Of a DNA stretch of 64,000 nucleotides, positions 39,973 through 48,809 are shown piece by piece. Made by a program: the position numbers and the translations under genes. Position 1 is the first letter of the stretch; every line of letters starts with the position of its first letter. This stretch comes from Leucobacter sp. wl10 (GTDB taxonomy: Bacteria; Actinomycetota; Actinomycetes; Actinomycetales; Microbacteriaceae), in NCBI RefSeq assembly GCF_003569785.1, contig NZ_KZ983987.1:269853-333852 (forward strand), read 5' to 3'. The notes below the pieces were generated by a model. It did not search any database and was not told where the DNA came from. It worked only from the letters and a program-made list of their open reading frames with translations.

Positions 39973-40371
39973 CTAGCCGTCAGACTGCTCGGGCTGGAAG
40001 CGGTAGCCCATTCCGGCCTCGGTGAGGAGGTATCGCGGTTGCACCGGATCCGGCTCGAGCTTCTTGCGCAGTTGCGGGAGGTAGAGGCGCAGATAGCCGG
40101 TGTCCCTCGCGTGCTCGGTCCCCCGGATGCGGGTGAGCAGCGTCTGCCTGGTGACGAGTCTCCCGGCGTTGCGGATGAGGAGCTCGATCGCCTGCCACTC
40201 GGTCGGCGTGAGCCTGATCCGACGGGGCGGGGTCTGCGAGGTGTCGGTGGCGACGCGAGCGGCGAGATCGACGGTGATGGCGCCGATCTGCACGACGGGA
40301 GTGGACTCCTGCTGCGTGACGCGCAGGGCTCGGACGAGTTGCGGGTCGTCGTCCGCGACCAGGATCCTCAT
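39973..40371 (-). pseudogene. kdpE remnant: response regulator with most of the receiver domain deleted
   Basis: The 132-residue frame begins like a receiver domain (MRILVADDDPQLVRALRV) and jumps at about residue 19 to the KdpE C-terminal effector domain (LTPTEWQAIELLIRNAGRLV, then LRKKLEPDP and LLTEAGMGYRF). About 100 residues that should hold the phospho-acceptor Asp are missing in frame. KdpE proteins are normally about 230 residues. The start ATG overlaps a preceding TGA (ATGA), as in kdpDE operons, but no sensor kinase gene remains upstream, only perhaps 20 codons ending in EEDGEA. It is probably non-functional, although a free DNA-binding domain could still be made. Confidence 0.75.
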
Positions 40372-40448
40372 GCTTCGCCGTCTTCTTCGGAGGCCGTGCG
40401 CAGCCGAGGCCGCACGGACGCTGGGACGGGCTCAGTGACCGCGCGACC

Positions 40449-41255
40449 TCAGCGGCGCGGGAAGCGCCACGCGATCACCACAGCGCCGACCACCACGATG
40501 CCGACGCACCACAGCAGCGCGAAGAGCGGCTGAGCGCCCGCGTCCGCGCCGATGAGCCAGGCTCGCACCGCGTCGGTGATGGGGGTCACCGGCTGCGCCT
40601 CGGCGATCGGGCGCAGCCACGCGGGCATGGTGCCGATCGGCACGAACGCGCTCGACAGGTAGGGCAGGAAGAGGATCACGAAGCCGTAGCCGTTCGCCGC
40701 CTCGGGGGTCGAGGCGAGCAGGCCGATCGCTGCGAAGATCACCGTGACCGCGACGATCCAGCACAGCACGATCGCGATCACGCCCAGCCACTCGAGGGGA
40801 CCCGCCGTCGGTCTGAACCCGACCAGCAGCCCTACGCCCAGCACGATCGCGGTCGCCAGGAGGTTGCGCAGCACGCTCGCGACGACGTGCCCCACGAGGC
40901 AGGTCGCGGCGGGCATCGGCAGGCTGCGGAAGCGCTGCATCGCGCCGCCGGTCACGTCGCGATTCACCGACACCGCGACCGACGCTGCGCCGAAGCCGGA
41001 GCAGAGCACGATGATGCCCGGGATCACGTAGTCGACGTAGCCGCCGTTCGGGTCGATCGCGCCGCCGAAGACCGTGGTGAACAGCAGCATGAGCATCACG
41101 GGGAGCAGGATCGCGAGCAGCAGCCCCTCGCCGTCGCGCAGGCTGTGGCGCAGGCTGCGGCCGACGAAGACGCGGCTGGCGGTGATCGGGCCGACGCCGG
41201 GGTGGGCGGCCGGGGGGATCGGGGCGGATGCGCGGGTGTCGAGCTGGGCGGTCAT
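40449..41255 (-). CDS. ABC-2 type exporter permease (DrrB-like)
   Basis: This 268-residue permease has six hydrophobic segments and fits the ABC-2 exporters of the daunorubicin-resistance DrrB group (GLLLAILLPVMLMLLFTTVF, then MQRFRSLPMPAATCLVGHV). The ATG at 41255 overlaps the stop of the ATPase gene (ATGA). It probably exports a drug or other hydrophobic compound with the adjacent ATPase. The substrate is unknown. Confidence 0.88.
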   Translation of the reverse strand: MTAQLDTRASAPIPPAAHPGVGPITASRVFVGRSLRHSLRDGEGLLLAILLPVMLMLLFTTVFGGAIDPNGGYVDYVIPGIIVLCSGFGAASVAVSVNRDVTGGAMQRFRSLPMPAATCLVGHVVASVLRNLLATAIVLGVGLLVGFRPTAGPLEWLGVIAIVLCWIVAVTVIFAAIGLLASTPEAANGYGFVILFLPYLSSAFVPIGTMPAWLRPIAEAQPVTPITDAVRAWLIGADAGAQPLFALLWCVGIVVVGAVVIAWRFPRR

Positions 41256-42154
41256 GCGGCCACCTCCCGGGAGTCGAGGCGCGAGGTCGCGCCGGCGGGT
41301 CGTCCGGTGAGCGCCAGGAAGGCGTCGTCGAGGGTCGGGCGGCGCAGCTCGAGCCGCAGTCCGCGGTCCTCTTCGCCGAGCGCCGAGAGGTCCCGCGCCA
41401 GCTCGGCAGCGTCGCCCGGTGAGCCGAGCGTGCGCCGCACCTCGCCCGCCCCGTCCACGAGCACGGCGGTCTCGGTGCCGACGAGCGAGATGAGGCGCTC
41501 GACGGTGCCGTCGGCGATGACGCGCCCGCCCTGCAGGATCGCCACGCGATCCGCGAGCGCCTCGGCCTCGTCGAGCATCTGCGTCGTCATGAAGACGCAG
41601 CACCCCTCCGCGGCGCGGGCCGCGATGTCGTCCCAGAGCCGCGAGCGGCTGGCCGGGTCGAGGCCCGTGGTCGGCTCGTCGAGGAACAGCACCGCGGGCG
41701 TCAGCACGAGCGAGGCCGCGAGGTCGACGCGCCGTCGCATGCCGCCCGAGTACCCCGACACGGGACGGTTCGCGGCCTGTGCGAGGTCGAACGAGTCCAG
41801 CAGCTCGTCGGCGCGCCTGCGGGCGTCGATCGTGCCCAGGCCGAGCAGCCGCGCGATCATCACGAGGTTCTCGCGACCGGTGAGGGCCTCGTCCGTGGCC
41901 GCATACTGGCCGGTGGTCCCGATGTGCCGGCGCACGCGGGCGGCCTCGCGCTCCACGTCGTGGCCGAGGATCCTGGCGCGGCCCGAATCGGGCCGCGTGA
42001 GGGTGGTGAGGATCGAGACGAGCGTCGTCTTGCCGGCGCCGTTCGGCCCGAGCAATGCGAAGATGCCTCCGGAGATGTCGAGCGAGAGCGAGTCGAGCAC
42101 GGTGTGCGCGCCGAATCTCTTGCCGAGTCCGTCGAGCTCGATGACGGGGGTCAT
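41252..42154 (-). CDS. ABC exporter ATPase (DrrA-like)
   Basis: This 300-residue ATPase has Walker A LLGPNGAGKTT, signature YSGGMRRRVDLA, Walker B VLFLDEPTTGLD and the switch region in TTQMLDEAE. The C-terminal LELRRPTLDDAFLALTG is a clear mark of the DrrA group. It is the first gene of a two-gene operon, divergent from a TetR regulator that most likely represses it. Confidence 0.92.
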   Translation of the reverse strand: MTPVIELDGLGKRFGAHTVLDSLSLDISGGIFALLGPNGAGKTTLVSILTTLTRPDSGRARILGHDVEREAARVRRHIGTTGQYAATDEALTGRENLVMIARLLGLGTIDARRRADELLDSFDLAQAANRPVSGYSGGMRRRVDLAASLVLTPAVLFLDEPTTGLDPASRSRLWDDIAARAAEGCCVFMTTQMLDEAEALADRVAILQGGRVIADGTVERLISLVGTETAVLVDGAGEVRRTLGSPGDAAELARDLSALGEEDRGLRLELRRPTLDDAFLALTGRPAGATSRLDSREVAA

Positions 42155-42175
42155 GTCCGCCTCCTTCTGTGTTGG

Positions 42176-42204
42176 TAGTAAACAGTATGCATCATAAACA
42201 GTTA
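42176..42204. promoter_or_regulatory. Operator-like direct repeats between the exporter and tetR
   Basis: TAAACAGT occurs twice, at 42179-42186 and 42195-42202, with eight bases between, inside the 94-base divergent gap. An ATGCAT palindrome lies in the spacer. It is the best candidate for the binding site of the adjacent TetR regulator. Confidence 0.5.
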
Positions 42205-42248
42205 CTTCGCCACGCAGTTATGATGGAGTGGTGACGAAGGAGGGTGAT

Positions 42249-43241
42249 ATGCCTGAAGCAGGGGTGTCGCGCACGCTCGCGCTCGCCTGGGGGCTCGCCG
42301 CCGCCCCGCAACGCGGGCCGAAGCGCGAGCTGACACTCGAGCGCGTCGTCGAGGCGGCGATCGCCATAGCCGACGCCGAGGGGCTCGCGGCCGTGACGAT
42401 GCAGCGCGTGGCGCAGACCTTCGAGTTCAGCACCATGGCGCTGTACCGCTACGTCGCGACGAAGGACGAGCTGCACCACCTGATGCTCGATGCGGCGATG
42501 GGCGGCGCGTTCTTCGCCGTGGAGACCACGGGAGACTGGCGCGAGGAGCTGGGTTCGTTCGTGCGTCAGCTGGTGGTGGGCTACCGGCGGCACCCCTGGA
42601 CGCTCGACATCCAGCTCGTACCGGACATCCACATGATGCCCGGGCAGATCCGCGCCGCCGAGCAGGGGCTGCGGGTCATGCGCGAGCTGCCCCTCGGGCC
42701 GGACGCGAAGCTGGGGGTGCTGTCACTGCTCGCCGCCTTCGCGCGCGGTCAGGCGACGGTGGAGCGGGAGGTGCTCGCCGGTGCGGCCACCCCGCCCGGG
42801 ACGCGGGCGCTCATCGAGGAGGCCGTGACGCCCGCCCAGTTCCCGCAGGTGGCGGCGCTCGTGCGCAGCGGCGTCTACTTCGGCGATCCGGCCTCGGACG
42901 CCGGATCGCCGGGTGCGGGATCCGCCGCCGCGGCCGACCCTGTCGACGACGCGGATGAGATGCTCGAGTTCGCCACACAGGTGCTGGTGTCGGGGCTCTC
43001 GGCGATCCTGAGCCAGATGCCCGAGGCGCCCGATGCGGCCGCGCCGCCGGCTCCGGATCCCACGCCACCGGAGGCCTACGAGGCGGCGGAGGCCGAGCTG
43101 CGCGAGCACATCGAGCTGCGCAAGCGCACCCAGCGGCGCGTGCGCGAGCTGGAGCGCGAGGAGACCGCGCTGGTGAGGGCGCGGGACCGGGCCAAGGAGT
43201 TCGCGAAGGCGTACGCGAAGCGGAGCCGCGCGCAGGGCTGA
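42249..43241 (+). CDS. TetR-family regulator with extended C-terminus
   Basis: This 330-residue protein has the TetR helix-turn-helix (VTMQRVAQTFEFSTMALYRY) and a TetR_C-type ligand domain. It is much longer than usual because of an acidic Pro/Ala-rich linker and a charged, coiled-coil-like tail (residues 270-330, with ELREHIELRKRTQRR). The ATG at 42249 has AAGGAGG six bases upstream. It is divergent from the DrrAB-type exporter and probably represses it. Its 3' end abuts the broken end of a HAD gene on the opposite strand. Confidence 0.88.
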   Translation: MPEAGVSRTLALAWGLAAAPQRGPKRELTLERVVEAAIAIADAEGLAAVTMQRVAQTFEFSTMALYRYVATKDELHHLMLDAAMGGAFFAVETTGDWREELGSFVRQLVVGYRRHPWTLDIQLVPDIHMMPGQIRAAEQGLRVMRELPLGPDAKLGVLSLLAAFARGQATVEREVLAGAATPPGTRALIEEAVTPAQFPQVAALVRSGVYFGDPASDAGSPGAGSAAAADPVDDADEMLEFATQVLVSGLSAILSQMPEAPDAAAPPAPDPTPPEAYEAAEAELREHIELRKRTQRRVRELEREETALVRARDRAKEFAKAYAKRSRAQG

Positions 43242-43748
43242 CGCGCGCGCCGCCGGCAGTCCCGTGCGCGAGTCCTCGAAGACGAGCGCGATGAGCGCGA
43301 CGATCGCCTCGATCGCCTCGAACAGGTCGACCTGGTTCAGCGCGGGCACCACCACGTCCTTGCTCGCCGCGGTGACCACCACGATCGCCTCGCCCCTTCT
43401 GCGCGCCTCGCGCACGAACGACTCGGCGGCGGGGGAGATGCGCCGGCCGAGGCGCACGCGGTCGAGATACCTGCGTTTGAACGCGGCGGCCAGGGCGCCG
43501 GCGGCGTCGACCCGGTCCGCGACCCCGGCGACGAGGGAGCGGAACATGTGCTCCCGGTTCTCTCCCAGGAACTCCGCGAAGTAGCGATCGCGGTCGAGGG
43601 GGATTCCGATCTCCTCCCGCGAGACCTCGGAGATGAGCTCCGCGACGAGGTCTTCGTCGTCGGAGAGGCTTCCGTTGAAGTCCAGGAGCGCGGCGGAGAC
43701 CCCCGTCAGCAGCTCGGCGACATCGGTGATCTGGGCGGTTGCGGTCAC
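43242..43748 (-). pseudogene. Truncated HAD-family phosphatase remnant
   Basis: From the GTG at 43748, with AGAGGA seven bases ahead, the frame reads like a beta-phosphoglucomutase-type HAD hydrolase: the motif I region AALLDFNGSLSDDED, a helical cap and motif II in AIVVVTAASK. After VDLFEAIEAIV it jumps to ALVFEDSRTGLPAARA, skipping the motif III stretch of about 25 residues that normally carries GKP. The homology then stops at the end of the opposing tetR gene, and the frame runs on antisense to it. Both an internal deletion and a 3' truncation are implied. It once stood divergent from the phosphorus-type ABC operon. Confidence 0.72.
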
Positions 43749-43899
43749 GGTGCATCCTCTCTCGTGCGCCGGCCCGCGGGCCCGGCCACCGCCGGGTGAA
43801 CCCCTGTTCAGCGGGCGGACACCCGCACGTCGGGATCCCGACACCTCGGTGCCGCAGGATAGTGCGAGGTAACGACCGCACCACAGAAAGTGACCAGCA
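43749..43899 (+). promoter_or_regulatory. Control region of the ABC importer operon
   Basis: This 151-base gap contains a -10-like GATAGT at 43858-43863, about 37 bases before the GTG start of the binding-protein gene. No clear operator was found. Confidence 0.35.
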
Positions 43900-45039
43900 G
43901 TGCCTCACAAGAACACTCACGCCATCCGCGTGCTCGGCGTCGCCGCACTCGCCCTGGGCCTCGCCGGACTCACCGGCTGCGCCTCTTCCGGGGCAGAGGC
44001 CGGCAGCAAGGCCGGACTGGGATCATCGCTGGAAGAGATCACGCAGCTCGCGAAGGACGAGGGCAAGGTCCAGCTCATCGCCTACCCGGAGACCTGGGCC
44101 AACTACAAGGAGTCCTTCGACATCTTCTCCAAGGCCACCGGACTCGGGGTCGAGGTCTCGAACCCCGACGGATCGAGCGCCGAAGAGCTCGAGGCCGTGC
44201 GCAACCTCAAGGGGCAGGCCACCCAGCCCGACGTGCTCGACATCGGCGCGACCTTCACCCAGCAGGCGATCGACGAGGGGCTCGTGCAGCCCTACAAGCC
44301 GTCCACCTTCGACGAGATCCCGGACGCGCTGAAAGATCCGGACGGCAATTGGACGGCCGCCTACTACGGTGTCATGAGCATCGGAGTCAACGCGAACGAG
44401 GTCGACGTGCCCAAAACCTGGATGGACCTCAAGGATCCGCAGTACAAGGGCAAGATCGCGATGGGCGACCCCCGCGAGGGCGCCGCTCAGCTCGCCCAGG
44501 TGTTCGCTGCGAGCCTCGCGAACGGCGGATCGGCCGATGACATCTCGAAGGGCATCGAGTTCTTCGCCGAGCTCGCGGAGGGCGGCTATCTGGTCTCGAC
44601 CGAGTCGAGTTCGCAGGCCCTCGCCACGGGGGAGGCCGCAGTCATGCTCGACTGGAACTTCAACTTCCCCGGCATCGTCGACGAGATGCAGAAATCGGGC
44701 GTCGATCTGCAGGTGTCGACGCCCACGGACGGCGTGTTCGGCACCTACTACGCGCAGCCGCTCACGATCGACAGCCCGCAGCCCAACGCCGGTGCGCTCT
44801 GGATCGAGCACCTGCTGAGCGACGAGGGAGCCATCTCCTACGCGAAGTCGGGCGCGATCCCAGCGCGCTACGAGACGCTCGTCAAGAACGGCGCGATCCC
44901 AGCCGACGTGCTCGAGAAGCTGCCTCCGGCCGACATCGTGGCGCAGATCCAGTTCCCGACGGCCGAGCAGAACGATGCGGCGACCAAGCTGATCATGGCC
45001 GAGTGGGGCACCAAGGTCACCGGGAAGATGGGCTTCTGA
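43900..45039 (+). CDS. Extracellular solute-binding lipoprotein of an ABC importer
   Basis: This 379-residue binding protein of the Fe3+/polyamine/aminoethylphosphonate type has a Sec lipoprotein signal ending LAGLTGCASS. The mature part contains VQLIAYPETWANY, LDIGATFTQQAIDEG and the family segment AVMLDWNFNFPGIVDEM. The GTG start at 43900 has only a weak AGAAAG upstream. The two permeases, the ATPase and a phosphatase-superfamily hydrolase follow. This makeup resembles aminoethylphosphonate and phosphodiester importers, so a phosphorus-containing ligand is likely but not proven. Confidence 0.88.
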   Translation: MPHKNTHAIRVLGVAALALGLAGLTGCASSGAEAGSKAGLGSSLEEITQLAKDEGKVQLIAYPETWANYKESFDIFSKATGLGVEVSNPDGSSAEELEAVRNLKGQATQPDVLDIGATFTQQAIDEGLVQPYKPSTFDEIPDALKDPDGNWTAAYYGVMSIGVNANEVDVPKTWMDLKDPQYKGKIAMGDPREGAAQLAQVFAASLANGGSADDISKGIEFFAELAEGGYLVSTESSSQALATGEAAVMLDWNFNFPGIVDEMQKSGVDLQVSTPTDGVFGTYYAQPLTIDSPQPNAGALWIEHLLSDEGAISYAKSGAIPARYETLVKNGAIPADVLEKLPPADIVAQIQFPTAEQNDAATKLIMAEWGTKVTGKMGF

Positions 45040-45046
45040 CGCACCC

Positions 45047-46003
45047 ATGTCCGTGACGCTCATCGATCAGGACAGAGACGGCGTCGCCCCCGAGGCCGGA
45101 GTCGACTCCGCACCGGCGGCGACGAGCGGGAGGGGGGATCGCCCCTCCCGCTCGCGGAGCCTCCTGAGCCTGCTCGGCACCCTGCCGTACTTCCTCTTCG
45201 TCGGGCTGTTTCTCGTCGTGCCGGTGATCGTGACGATCGTCAAAGCGTTCCAGGATTCCGAGGGCGCCTTCACGCTCGACAACTTCGCCCAGCTGGGCGA
45301 AGAGCAGTACGTGAACGCCTTCGCCAACTCCATCAACCTCTCGCTCGTCACGTCGCTCATCGGCTCCGTCTTCGGCCTCGTGGTCGGCTGGGCGCTCGTG
45401 AACGCGACCCGCCCGAGATGGCTGAACCAGCTCGTCACCTCGCTCGCCGCGGTCGCCTCGCAGTCGGGCGGCCCGCCCCTCGCGTACGCGTTCATCGCGT
45501 TCATGGGAACCCAGGGCCTGCTCACCGTGTGGCTGCAGGATCTCTTCGGCTTCTCGCTGAACGAGCTGATCCCGATCGCCTCGTTCTGGGGCATCGTCTG
45601 CGCCTACCTGTACTTCCAGGTCCCGCTCATGGCGATCCTCTCCATCCCGGCGCTGCAGGGCGTGCGCAAGGAGTGGATCGACGGCGGGCTCAGTCTCGGC
45701 GCGAGCCGCGTCCGCATCCTCTTCACTGTCACGCTCCCGATCCTCGCCCCCTCGCTCGTCGGCGGCTTCCTGCTGCTGTTCGCCAACGCGTTCAGCGGCT
45801 ACGCGGCCGCCTACGCTATGGCGGGCAGCGCCGCGAGCCTCGTGCCGATCCTCATCGGCTTCTTCCTCTCGGGCAACGTGCTCGTCAACCAGGGCCTCGC
45901 CTCGGCGCTCATCGCCGGCATGGTCGCGATCATGCTCGTCGCGATGGGGCTGCGCGCGATCCTGCTGAAGCGGGCCACCCGCTGGTCGCAGCAGGGGGAC
46001 TGA
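45047..46003 (+). CDS. ABC importer permease 1
   Basis: This 318-residue permease has a polar N-terminal extension of about 40 residues, six helices and the EAA loop WIDGGLSLGASRVRILFTVT. It starts seven bases after the binding-protein stop. It pairs with the next permease. Confidence 0.9.
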   Translation: MSVTLIDQDRDGVAPEAGVDSAPAATSGRGDRPSRSRSLLSLLGTLPYFLFVGLFLVVPVIVTIVKAFQDSEGAFTLDNFAQLGEEQYVNAFANSINLSLVTSLIGSVFGLVVGWALVNATRPRWLNQLVTSLAAVASQSGGPPLAYAFIAFMGTQGLLTVWLQDLFGFSLNELIPIASFWGIVCAYLYFQVPLMAILSIPALQGVRKEWIDGGLSLGASRVRILFTVTLPILAPSLVGGFLLLFANAFSGYAAAYAMAGSAASLVPILIGFFLSGNVLVNQGLASALIAGMVAIMLVAMGLRAILLKRATRWSQQGD

Positions 46004-46006
46004 ACC

Positions 46007-46786
46007 GTGAAGCGATTCCTTCCCCACGCCGTACTGGTCGCTTCCCTGATCGCCGCCTGCCTGCCGCTGATCGCCGTCGGCGCATTCGGCTTCTTCAACG
46101 TGCGCGACGGCTTCACGATCGCGCCGGTGCTCGAGCTCTTCGCGAGGGCCGACGCCGTCGAGGCGGTCGCCAACTCGGCGATCCTGACCGTGCTGACCGT
46201 CGTGGTGGGCTACGCGATCGTGATCCCGAGCCTCGTCTGGATGCACCTGCGGGCTCCGAGGGTGCTCGGCCTCGCAGAGACGGCCTCGCTCCTGCCCTAC
46301 GTCATTCCGGCGATCGCGCTCGTGGGCGGCGTGAACCTCGTGCTGCGGCCGCTCTTCCCGGGCATCTTCGTGAGCCTGTACAGCCTCGTGCCGTTCTACG
46401 TGCTCATGACGCTCCCGTTCATGTTCCGCACGATCGACTCGGGGCTGCGCGCACTCGACCTGCGCACCCTCATGCTCGCCAGCCAGAGCCTCGGCAGCAG
46501 GTCGATCGGCACGTTCTTCACGGTTGTGCTGCCCAACCTGCGCCCCGCCATCGTCTCGGGATCGCTGCTCGTCGTCATGATGGCCTCGGGCGAGCTCGTC
46601 ATGGCGCAGCTGCTGCTGCACCAGACCTTCCCCACCCTGCTGATCGAACTGGGCCAGTCGCAGGTGCGGCTCGCCGCGGCGCTGAGCTTCATCTCGATCG
46701 TCGGGTCCTGGCTGCTCATGGCGGTCATGGTCTTCGCCGGACGAGGCAGGAGCGCCACCGGGCGCGCCACCCAGTTCACGATCTGA
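46007..46786 (+). CDS. ABC importer permease 2
   Basis: This 259-residue permease with six helices starts at a GTG three bases after the previous stop. Its loop DLRTLMLASQSLGSRSIGTF takes the place of the usual EAA motif, with Ala-Ser replacing Glu-Ala, a change seen in some phosphonate-type permeases. Confidence 0.88.
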   Translation: MKRFLPHAVLVASLIAACLPLIAVGAFGFFNVRDGFTIAPVLELFARADAVEAVANSAILTVLTVVVGYAIVIPSLVWMHLRAPRVLGLAETASLLPYVIPAIALVGGVNLVLRPLFPGIFVSLYSLVPFYVLMTLPFMFRTIDSGLRALDLRTLMLASQSLGSRSIGTFFTVVLPNLRPAIVSGSLLVVMMASGELVMAQLLLHQTFPTLLIELGQSQVRLAAALSFISIVGSWLLMAVMVFAGRGRSATGRATQFTI

Positions 46787-46822
46787 GCTCGCCCCGCCGA
46801 GCACCATCCGAAAGGCATTCCG

Positions 46823-47899
46823 ATGACGAACACGAACAGCGCCGGGGCCTCCGGCCTTATCCTCTCGCAGCTCACGAAGGTCTACGGCGACAGGACCGTG
46901 CTGCGCGCCATCGACCTCGACGTGCGCCCCGGCGAGCTCGTCACGCTGCTCGGGCCGTCGGGCTGCGGCAAATCGACCGCGCTGAAGATCATCGGAGGCT
47001 TCGAGCAGGCCACGTCGGGCCGAGTCGTCATGGGCGGCACCGACATGACGCGCACTCCGGCGCGCGAGCGGGGCACGGGCATCGTGTTCCAGCAGTACTC
47101 GCTCTTCCCGCACATCACGGCGGTCCAGAACATCGAGTTCGGGCTGAAGGTGAAGCGCGTCGGCAGGGTCGAACGGCGAGCGCGCAGCGAGGAACTGCTC
47201 GCCCTCGTCGGTCTCGAGGAGCACGCCGGCAAGTACCCGCATCAGCTCTCCGGGGGGCAGCAGCAGCGCGTCGCGCTCGCCCGCGCGCTCGCCGTCGAAC
47301 CCCGCGTGCTGCTGCTCGACGAGCCGCTCTCGGCCCTCGACGCCCTCGTGCGCGAGCGGTTGCGCGAGGAGATCGTGCGGATCCATCGCGAGCGGGGCAC
47401 GACCACCATCATGGTCACCCACGATCAGGAGGAGGCGCTCGCCATGGCGGATCGGGTCGCCGTCATGCACGAGGGCAGGATCGCGCAGTTCGATACCCCG
47501 CAGGCCCTCTACCGCTCGCCCGAGCCCGGCTTCGTCGCGAGCTTCATCGGCGTGATGAACCGGATCAGGCCCGAGCAGGTGACCGAGACCGACGTTCGCG
47601 TGTTCGGCAGCGCGCAGCCGATCGCCGACGTGCGCCTGGACGAGAACGGCGAGCTGCTGCTCCGCCCGGAGGACCTCGACCTCGCGCCGATCCGGGACCT
47701 GCGCGAGCGCAACGACGGGCAGGGGATCATCACCGACCTCACCTTGCGGGGCGGGTTCACGAGCGCGACCGTGCTGCTGGAGGACCTCGATCGGAGCGTG
47801 CGCGTCGACATGCCGACCGGGCGCGCCGTCGGGCTGCGCACCGGAGACCGCGTGCAGGTGTCGACGGTGAGGCGCGGGGAGGCCGCGTGGACGCGGTGA
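46823..47899 (+). CDS. ABC importer ATPase
   Basis: This 358-residue ATPase is intact: Walker A GPSGCGKST, VFQQYSLFPHI, signature LSGGQQQRVALARAL, Walker B LLLLDEPLSALD, and switch MVTHDQEEALAM. A TOBE-like region follows at about residues 275-350. The ATG has GAAAGGCATTCC upstream. Its stop overlaps the start region of the hydrolase gene. Confidence 0.92.
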   Translation: MTNTNSAGASGLILSQLTKVYGDRTVLRAIDLDVRPGELVTLLGPSGCGKSTALKIIGGFEQATSGRVVMGGTDMTRTPARERGTGIVFQQYSLFPHITAVQNIEFGLKVKRVGRVERRARSEELLALVGLEEHAGKYPHQLSGGQQQRVALARALAVEPRVLLLDEPLSALDALVRERLREEIVRIHRERGTTTIMVTHDQEEALAMADRVAVMHEGRIAQFDTPQALYRSPEPGFVASFIGVMNRIRPEQVTETDVRVFGSAQPIADVRLDENGELLLRPEDLDLAPIRDLRERNDGQGIITDLTLRGGFTSATVLLEDLDRSVRVDMPTGRAVGLRTGDRVQVSTVRRGEAAWTR

Positions 47900-48756
47900 A
47901 GCTGCTGCTGGTCGGCCTCGACGGGCTCCGGATCGACCGCGCCTTCGGCACGGGGCTCGCCCCGAACCTCGACGCGCTCGCGGCCGCGGGCCACTTCGTG
48001 CGCTCGGAGGTCGAGGGGCCCACGATCTCGGGGCCCAGCTGGGCCACGATCCTCACAGGGGCGACGCACGCCGAGCACGGCATCGACGACAACCTGATGC
48101 GGGGCCACCGCCTGGCCGAGCACCCGGACTTCCTCACCCGCGCCTGGCAGCGCGACCCGAGCACCACCACTTACGCGGCCGCGGGCTGGCCGAATCTCAC
48201 CGACCCGGCCGGAGCGGGACCGATCGTGCGCCTGCGCCGGGAGCAGATCGACGCGGGGCAGCACGGCGTCGTCAGTCTGAACGGCGAGCTGTACGGCTAC
48301 CGCGCGGTCGATCCGGAGATCGCCGCCCGCGCCCGGCTCGCCCTCGCGCACGCAGGCCCCGACCTGTCCTTCGTCTACTTCTGCGAGACCGATGATGCCG
48401 GGCACTACTTCGGCGTCTTCACGCCGCAGTACGACGAGGCGCTGGGCAACTCCGACCGGCACGTCGGGACGCTGCTCGATGCGGTCGACGCGCGCGTGCG
48501 GCAGTTCGGCGAGACCTGGGTCGTCGCGGCCACGACCGATCACGGTCACGTCGACGCCGGCGGGCACGGCGGCGGCGCCCCCGAGGAGACGCAGACCTTC
48601 CTGCTCGCCTCGGTGCGCGGCGGCGAACTGCCCCCATCGCTCCCCGAGCGGCTCGCCCCGCGCGAGTACGTCGACTGGCTGCTGGAGCTTCGCACCGGGC
48701 TCGGCGGCGGCCCCGGGCACGCGGCGGCCGCCGAGGTCTCGGTCGGGGTCGCGTGA
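47887..48756 (+). CDS. Alkaline-phosphatase-superfamily hydrolase (nucleotide pyrophosphatase/phosphonoacetate hydrolase-like)
   Basis: This 289-residue protein opens with the metal site LLVGLDGLRIDRA, carries the nucleophile region GPTISGPSWATILTGATHAEHGI, and ends the core with YFCETDDAGHYFG and TTDHGHVDAGGHGGG, all typical of phosphodiesterases and phosphonoacetate hydrolase. It lacks a signal peptide, so it acts on imported substrate in the cytoplasm. The GTG at 47887 overlaps the ATPase gene by 13 bases; a GTG at 47896 is possible. It is the strongest hint that the operon handles a phosphorus compound. Confidence 0.87.
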   Translation: MDAVKLLLVGLDGLRIDRAFGTGLAPNLDALAAAGHFVRSEVEGPTISGPSWATILTGATHAEHGIDDNLMRGHRLAEHPDFLTRAWQRDPSTTTYAAAGWPNLTDPAGAGPIVRLRREQIDAGQHGVVSLNGELYGYRAVDPEIAARARLALAHAGPDLSFVYFCETDDAGHYFGVFTPQYDEALGNSDRHVGTLLDAVDARVRQFGETWVVAATTDHGHVDAGGHGGGAPEETQTFLLASVRGGELPPSLPERLAPREYVDWLLELRTGLGGGPGHAAAAEVSVGVA

Positions 48757-48797
48757 GCGGCGGCGAGTCTCCCTGCGATCTCCGAGGGTCGCCTGGC

Positions 48798-48803
48798 TAG
48801 GCT
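48798..48803 (+). promoter_or_regulatory. -10 box of a probable leaderless promoter
   Basis: TAGGCT is followed by GGACTG and the ATG of the 174-residue membrane protein. Confidence 0.5.
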
Positions 48804-48809
48804 GGACTG

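Noticed and set aside
45418-48756. A 1112-codon plus-strand frame ending in the phosphatase-superfamily hydrolase
   Set aside because: Only the last 289 codons show family motifs; the rest is the wrong frame of the permease and ATPase genes.
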